NCBI GenBank assembly: GCA_947036475.1
Contig: CAMQRG010000023.1
Span: forward strand, 1-18,054
Reading direction: 5' to 3'
Length of the DNA: 18,054 bases
From: an uncultured Clostridia bacterium
GTDB taxonomy: Bacteria; Bacillota; Clostridia; Lachnospirales; Anaerotignaceae
The position numbers and the translations under genes were made by a program. Numbering within the stretch: position 1 is the first letter of the stretch; each line of letters begins with the position of its first letter. Under the pieces are notes generated by a model, which had not been told where the DNA came from, did not search any database, and saw only the letters and a list, made by a program, of their open reading frames with translations. Below, piece after piece: positions 14,437 to 18,054 of the stretch.

Positions 14437-16419
14437 TTACTCCAGAGCCAGCTTTTTCAGTTCCAGTATCTTGTCGCGCAGTTCCGCCGCGCGTTCAAAC
14501 TGCAATTCCAGAGCCGCCTGCTTCATTTCCTTGTCCATCTTCGCAATCAGCTTTTTCAGTTCTTCCGCGCTCATGGATTCCGGGTCTTTTTCCAGACCGA
14601 ACCGCTGTTTTTCAGTTGCGGCCTTGCTGATTTGTATGATGTCATGCACCTTTTTCTGTATGGTCTGCGGCGTGATGCCATGTTCCCTGTTGTACGCCTC
14701 CTGAATGGCGCGGCGGCGGTTTGTTTCCCGTATTGCCCTGTCCATGCTCTCCGTCATCACATCGGCATACATGATAACACGTCCTTCGGCGTTTCTTGCC
14801 GCACGCCCTACCGTCTGTATCAGCGAGGTTTCCGAGCGCAGGAACCCTTCCTTATCCGCGTCCAGTATCGCCACAAGGCTGACCTCCGGAATATCCAGAC
14901 CCTCCCGCAGCAGGTTGATGCCGACAAGCACGTCAAAAACGTCCATGCGCAGGTCGCGGATAATCTCCAGCCGTTCCAGTGTATCAATATCCGAATGAAG
15001 ATACCGCACACGCACGCCGGCCTCCCGCATGTAATCCGTCAGGCGTTCCGCCATTTTTTTCGTCAGTGTCGTCACAAGCACCTTATGCCCCGCCTCGGTC
15101 GTTTTCCGCACTTCCGAAAGCAAATCGTCTATCTGCCCATGTATCGGGCGGACGGAAATTTCAGGGTCCAGCAGTCCCGTCGGGCGGATAATCTGTTCTG
15201 CGGTCTGCTCGGAGTGTTCCTTTTCATAAACAGAAGGCGTCGCAGAAACAAACAGCAGCTGATTTATTTTGCTCTCGAACTCCGCAAATTTCAGCGGACG
15301 GTTATCCAACGCAGAGGGCAGACGGAAACCATAGTCCACAAGCGTATTTTTTCGGGAACGGTCGCCCTCGTACATACCGCGTATCTGCGGTATGGAAACA
15401 TGCGATTCGTCCGCAATAATCAGGAAATCATCAGGGAAGAAGTCAATCAGTGTAAAAGGTGTGCTGCCCTCCTCCCGCAGAGAAAGATGCCGGGAATAAT
15501 TTTCAATCCCTGTGCAGAAGCCCATTTCTCTCAGCATTTCCAAATCGTAATTCGTACGCTGGGCAAGCCTCTGTGCCTCCAGCAATTTATCCTCTCTCTG
15601 AAGTTCCGCCAGCCGCAGCTGCAATTCTTCCTCAATCCTCTGTATCGCGACTTTCATTTTCTCCGGTGCCGTCACATAATGTGATGCCGGAAATATGGAA
15701 ATATGGTTCAGCGTGCCAATGATTTCGCCCGTCAGCACGTCAATCTCCGTAATCCTGTCCACCTCGTCGCCAAAAAATTCCACACGCACCGCATGCTCAG
15801 AGGAACCAATGGGGAAAATTTCCACCACGTCCCCACGCACGCGGAACGTCCCGCGCTCAAAATTCATGTCGTTCCTGTCATACTGCATTTCAATCAGGCT
15901 GCGCAGCACCTCGTCGCGGTCCTTTTCCATGCCGGGGCGCAGGGAGAGCATCATGCCATAATATTCCTCCGGGTCGCCCAGGCCATAGATACAGGAAACG
16001 CTGGCAACGACAATAACATCTTCCCGCTCCACCAGCGCAGCTGTCGCAGAGTGGCGCAGCTTGTCAATCTCATCGTTCACAGAGGAATCCTTTTCGATAT
16101 ACGTATCCGTACTGGGGACATATGCCTCCGGCTGGTAGTAATCGTAATAGGACACAAAATATTCCACAGCGTTATGCGGGAAAAATTCTTTCAGTTCATT
16201 ATAAAGCTGCGCCGCAAGCGTTTTATTATGCGCAATCACAAGCGTCGGCTTTTGCAGCCGCTCAATAATATTCGCCATGGTAAAGGTTTTACCGGAGCCC
16301 GTCACACCTAAAAGCGTCTGAAACTTTTTATCCTCCTGAAACCCCCGCGCCAGCCTGTCCACAGCCTCCGGCTGGTCGCCAGTCGGCTGATAAGGGCTGA
16401 CCACCTGAAATTTCGGCAT
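14437..16419 (-). CDS. uvrB: Excinuclease ABC subunit B
   Basis: UvrB is the helicase-like subunit that verifies DNA damage and recruits UvrC for incision. The protein has 660 residues, the normal family length. The ATP loop GVTGSGKT is at 38-45, the beta-hairpin that inserts into DNA is within YYDYYQPEAYVPSTDTYIEKDSS, the Walker B box appears as IIADESHV, and helicase motifs LLREGLDIPEVSLV and QTVGRAARN follow. The C-terminal UVR helix pair that binds UvrC or UvrA is ELKKLIAKMDKEMKQAALELQFERAAELRDKI. The start is ATG 16417-16419, with GGAGGTG (16425-16431). The frame is open 28 codons further upstream, but that segment covers the promoter and LexA box. The stop is followed directly by a second TAA. 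Confidence 0.98.
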   Translation of the reverse strand: MPKFQVVSPYQPTGDQPEAVDRLARGFQEDKKFQTLLGVTGSGKTFTMANIIERLQKPTLVIAHNKTLAAQLYNELKEFFPHNAVEYFVSYYDYYQPEAYVPSTDTYIEKDSSVNDEIDKLRHSATAALVEREDVIVVASVSCIYGLGDPEEYYGMMLSLRPGMEKDRDEVLRSLIEMQYDRNDMNFERGTFRVRGDVVEIFPIGSSEHAVRVEFFGDEVDRITEIDVLTGEIIGTLNHISIFPASHYVTAPEKMKVAIQRIEEELQLRLAELQREDKLLEAQRLAQRTNYDLEMLREMGFCTGIENYSRHLSLREEGSTPFTLIDFFPDDFLIIADESHVSIPQIRGMYEGDRSRKNTLVDYGFRLPSALDNRPLKFAEFESKINQLLFVSATPSVYEKEHSEQTAEQIIRPTGLLDPEISVRPIHGQIDDLLSEVRKTTEAGHKVLVTTLTKKMAERLTDYMREAGVRVRYLHSDIDTLERLEIIRDLRMDVFDVLVGINLLREGLDIPEVSLVAILDADKEGFLRSETSLIQTVGRAARNAEGRVIMYADVMTESMDRAIRETNRRRAIQEAYNREHGITPQTIQKKVHDIIQISKAATEKQRFGLEKDPESMSAEELKKLIAKMDKEMKQAALELQFERAAELRDKILELKKLALE

Positions 16420-16437
16420 ACGCCCACCTCCAAATGA

Positions 16438-16449
16438 GAACTTTTGTTC
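16438..16449 (-). promoter_or_regulatory. LexA (SOS) operator of uvrB
   Basis: The palindrome GAACAAAAGTTC is the GAAC-N4-GTTC core of the Gram-positive LexA/DinR box. It lies three bases past the -10 box, at the expected transcription start, where a bound repressor would block initiation. The Bacillus uvrBA operon is known to be under LexA control, which supports the call. Confidence 0.8.
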
Positions 16450-16452
16450 CCT

Positions 16453-16481
16453 ATTATAGCACAGACATATTGCTTTGTCAT
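16453..16481 (-). promoter_or_regulatory. Sigma-A promoter of uvrB
   Basis: On the minus strand ATGACA (16476-16481), a 17-base spacer and TATAAT (16453-16458) give 11 of 12 consensus bases. The predicted start is near 16446, inside the LexA box. It is the strongest promoter in the window. Confidence 0.85.
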
Positions 16482-16499
16482 TATCTTTTTGAAAAAGAA

Positions 16500-16793
16500 T
16501 CACCGTCTGCCAGATATCTCCGAAATCTGTTTCCTGCGCTTTACCCCAAGCACGAAGCCTGTCAGCACCGCCGCAAATGACGCGCTGGCGGCCTGCGCTG
16601 TCAGCAGTGCAAACAGTTCATTTCCATGCATCGGCAGTAAATTCGCGGCTGCCCATAGTACAGCCGTAAGAGACGCAAATGCAGCCGTAACAAGGTACGC
16701 CCTCTTTCTGCGTCGGCAGACCAAACGGGCAACGCTTCCCACGACCGCCGGAAAAATAAAAATGTATGTATATGCAGCCAAAGCCTGACCCAT
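16500..16793 (-). CDS. Small membrane protein, 97 residues
   Basis: I do not recognise this protein. Two or three hydrophobic helices are visible, about residues 5-24, 33-53 and 58-82, separated by a basic loop (CRRRKRAY) and ending in a basic tail (KRRKQISEISGRR); by the positive-inside rule the tail and first loop face the cytoplasm. The start is ATG 16793, with AAAGGAGA (16801-16808 on the minus strand). The reading frame is open further upstream, but that part holds no binding site and its sequence is unlike the membrane part. The stop lies 19 bases before the uvrB -35 box, and I see no clear terminator between them, so some readthrough into uvrB is possible. Confidence 0.7.
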   Translation of the reverse strand: MGQALAAYTYIFIFPAVVGSVARLVCRRRKRAYLVTAAFASLTAVLWAAANLLPMHGNELFALLTAQAASASFAAVLTGFVLGVKRRKQISEISGRR

Positions 16794-16831
16794 GCATTCA
16801 TCTCCTTTACAAATACTGTTTTTGTGTTTTG

Positions 16832-16840
16832 ATTTTACCA
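16832..16840 (-). promoter_or_regulatory. Extended -10 promoter for the small membrane protein
   Basis: TGGTAAAAT on the minus strand (TG, one base, then TAAAAT) lies about 40 bases upstream of the ATG at 16793. No good -35 is visible. Confidence 0.45.
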
Positions 16841-17036
16841 TAAAATCCCTTTTCCCTCCACCTGTTTCCAAAACAGCCGGACGTTTTCCGTCCCTGATTT
16901 GTCTGCGAAGCACAGACATACTCCCCCTGCATTGTTGTAAAACCAGCGAAATCATCGTTTTTTGTCCATTCTCGGAAAAACGCCACTGTAATTCTTACAG
17001 ATTTCTTAGTTTTTTATGAAAGATAACGCAACGCCC

Positions 17037-17065
17037 TTGAAAATATGGAAATTTTCCGTTAAAAT
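17037..17065 (+). promoter_or_regulatory. Sigma-A promoter of the lipoprotein gene
   Basis: TTGAAA (17037-17042), 17 bases, then TAAAAT (17060-17065) gives a good housekeeping promoter. The predicted start is near 17072, leaving a leader of about 37 bases before ATG 17109. Confidence 0.7.
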
Positions 17066-17108
17066 CTAAGAAAGTCGGCTCTGTATTCCGGCAGCAAGGA
17101 GGAATGTT

Positions 17109-18020
17109 ATGAAAAAAATAAACATGCGGTGGATGCTTGGAGCAGCACTTGCGGGGGCCATTGCCCTGTCGGGCTGCGGCGGAACGGCTGGCGGCACAAA
17201 TATTGCGGGTGTGCAGACAAAAACCGCAGAGGAATATGTGCAGGCTGCGGCAGACGCTTTGCAGAGCGCGGAGAGCTTCGAGGCAAATTTTACAGCTGAA
17301 ATTTCCATGGACGGCAGCGGCGCAGTTTCCACAGGCGCAAAAGTAACCATACAGCGGGAGCCTTTGCAGGCGCGGGTAGATATTCAGCATGATTTTGGCA
17401 ACGCTTCTCAGGCGTCAAACATTTATCTGGAAGAAAAGGACGAAGCTGTCAACCTTTATATGAACTACGATAAGCAATGGACCGAAATGACGCTTTCCCC
17501 TGAGGACGCCATGAACCATATTCGTATCTATAATACCGCAGATAACATGGTTTCCCTGCTTTCTGCCGCAAAGGACTGGCAGATGGAAGACACTGAAGGC
17601 AATATTGTGACGGTTACGGCGGAAATTCCTTCAGAAAAGGTCTATGCTGTGGAAGAAAACGGAAAATATTTCCAGCTTGCGGGAATGTCCGGCCTTTCGG
17701 AAATATATTTTCAGAATACCGGCGCACTTAAGGCAGAATTTCGTTTCGACTGGAAAACAGGACAGCCCATATCTTATAAAATCGACTTTGCCAAAGCATT
17801 GGAAAGCGTGACAAACAACGTCCTGAAGGAGCTAAACGGCATTGAACTGGATGATGATGCGGTCATGGATAACGGCGTAGTTGTGGAAAAGTATCTGATT
17901 TCTTCGGAAATCACACAGCTGGACGATGTGGAGAATATTGAGATTCCCGAAGCCGTAAAGAGCGACGCCATCAATTACGAAAAAGAAATCACCCTTCTGG
18001 AAAAAGGCAGCAATCCATGA
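17109..18020 (+). CDS. Secreted lipoprotein, DUF6612/LolA-like
   Basis: This 303-residue protein has a clear lipoprotein signal: MKKINMRWM, a hydrophobic core, then the lipobox ALSGC with the lipidated C23, followed by a flexible GGTAGGTN linker. It should be anchored to the outer face of the membrane. The mature part opens TAEEYVQAAADALQSAESFEANFTAEISMDGSG and is built of alternating beta strands with many acidic and aromatic residues. This resembles the LolA/LppX-like fold of DUF6612-type Firmicutes lipoproteins, which may carry hydrophobic ligands; the assignment is weak. The start is supported by AAGGAGGA (17096-17103). It has its own promoter and no partner in the window. The last 34 bases after the stop show nothing I can name. 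Confidence 0.85.
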   Translation: MKKINMRWMLGAALAGAIALSGCGGTAGGTNIAGVQTKTAEEYVQAAADALQSAESFEANFTAEISMDGSGAVSTGAKVTIQREPLQARVDIQHDFGNASQASNIYLEEKDEAVNLYMNYDKQWTEMTLSPEDAMNHIRIYNTADNMVSLLSAAKDWQMEDTEGNIVTVTAEIPSEKVYAVEENGKYFQLAGMSGLSEIYFQNTGALKAEFRFDWKTGQPISYKIDFAKALESVTNNVLKELNGIELDDDAVMDNGVVVEKYLISSEITQLDDVENIEIPEAVKSDAINYEKEITLLEKGSNP

Positions 18021-18054
18021 TACTATTTTCATCTGAAAAAAGGAAACCATACTA

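Larger units (their letters stand above)
16794..17108. other. Divergent intergenic region, 315 bases
   Basis: There is no gene here. It holds the leader and promoter of the small membrane protein on the minus strand and the promoter of the lipoprotein on the plus strand. Between them are small hairpins: 16862-16876 (CTGTTT/AAACAG), 16910-16928 (TGTCTG/CAGACA) and 16986-17000 (CTGTAA/TTACAG); the last is followed on the plus strand by a T-rich stretch to 17015 with no plus-strand gene ahead of it. Confidence 0.6.

Noticed and set aside
13459..15684. 741-codon open frame on the plus strand across uvrA, the spacer and uvrB
   Set aside because: Its length is striking, but it is antisense to two certain genes and runs through a palindrome array. 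The translation shows no domain and an odd His/Arg/Phe-rich composition. Codon bias of the uvr genes explains the open frame.
16486..16500. Terminator after the small membrane protein (TCTTTT/AAAAGA)
   Set aside because: The A/T-only stem with a tiny loop is too weak, and it sits against the uvrB -35 box.

Overview
The window looks like one end of a draft contig from an anaerobic Gram-positive bacterium of the class Clostridia, most likely a Lachnospirales-type gut organism. The evidence is a DUF4364 gene and a UPF0735 ACT-domain gene, strong AGGAGG-type ribosome binding sites, frequent TTG starts, a Bacillus-type LexA box and roughly balanced GC. The first 44 bases are not biological. They are the end of an Illumina P7 oligo, an 8-base index and the Nextera transposase adapter, so the genome starts at about base 45.

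Layout. 46-321 (+) is the 3' end of a polysaccharide deacetylase gene. It converges on a minus-strand amino-acid block, 3291 to 480: a UPF0735 ACT-domain regulator, homoserine kinase (thrB) and aspartate kinase (lysC). LysC also carries a strong internal start that would give a separate 164-residue regulatory (beta) subunit. A 222-base hairpin-rich spacer lies between the ACT gene and thrB. Reading rightward on the plus strand come an unrecognised 522-residue protein, a CobD/HisC-type PLP enzyme, an unrecognised 136-residue protein, a YhcC-type radical SAM protein, a DUF4364 winged-helix protein, a LytTR response regulator overlapping its GHKL histidine kinase by ATGA, and a small coiled-coil protein with an 18-base tandem repeat. 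The plus run ends at 11158, where a shared hairpin separates it from the minus-strand nucleotide-excision-repair pair, uvrB then uvrA. uvrB has a near-consensus promoter with a LexA (SOS) box at its transcription start. A 333-base spacer holding seven short palindromes separates uvrB from uvrA. A small membrane protein (minus) and a lipoprotein with its own promoter (plus) close the window.

How the genes fit together. ThrB, LysC and the ACT protein belong to aspartate-family amino-acid synthesis and its control. hom and thrC are not in the window. UvrA and UvrB form the damage-recognition complex of excision repair, probably induced by SOS. The LytTR/GHKL pair is a signalling system without a peptide or AgrB-like gene beside it; its target is unknown. 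I found no CRISPR array, tRNA, rRNA, prophage or insertion sequence. Most of the window is ordinary chromosome. The points most worth a second look are the adapter, the internal lysC start, the two hairpin-rich spacers, the possible LytTR operator and the orphan 522-residue protein.
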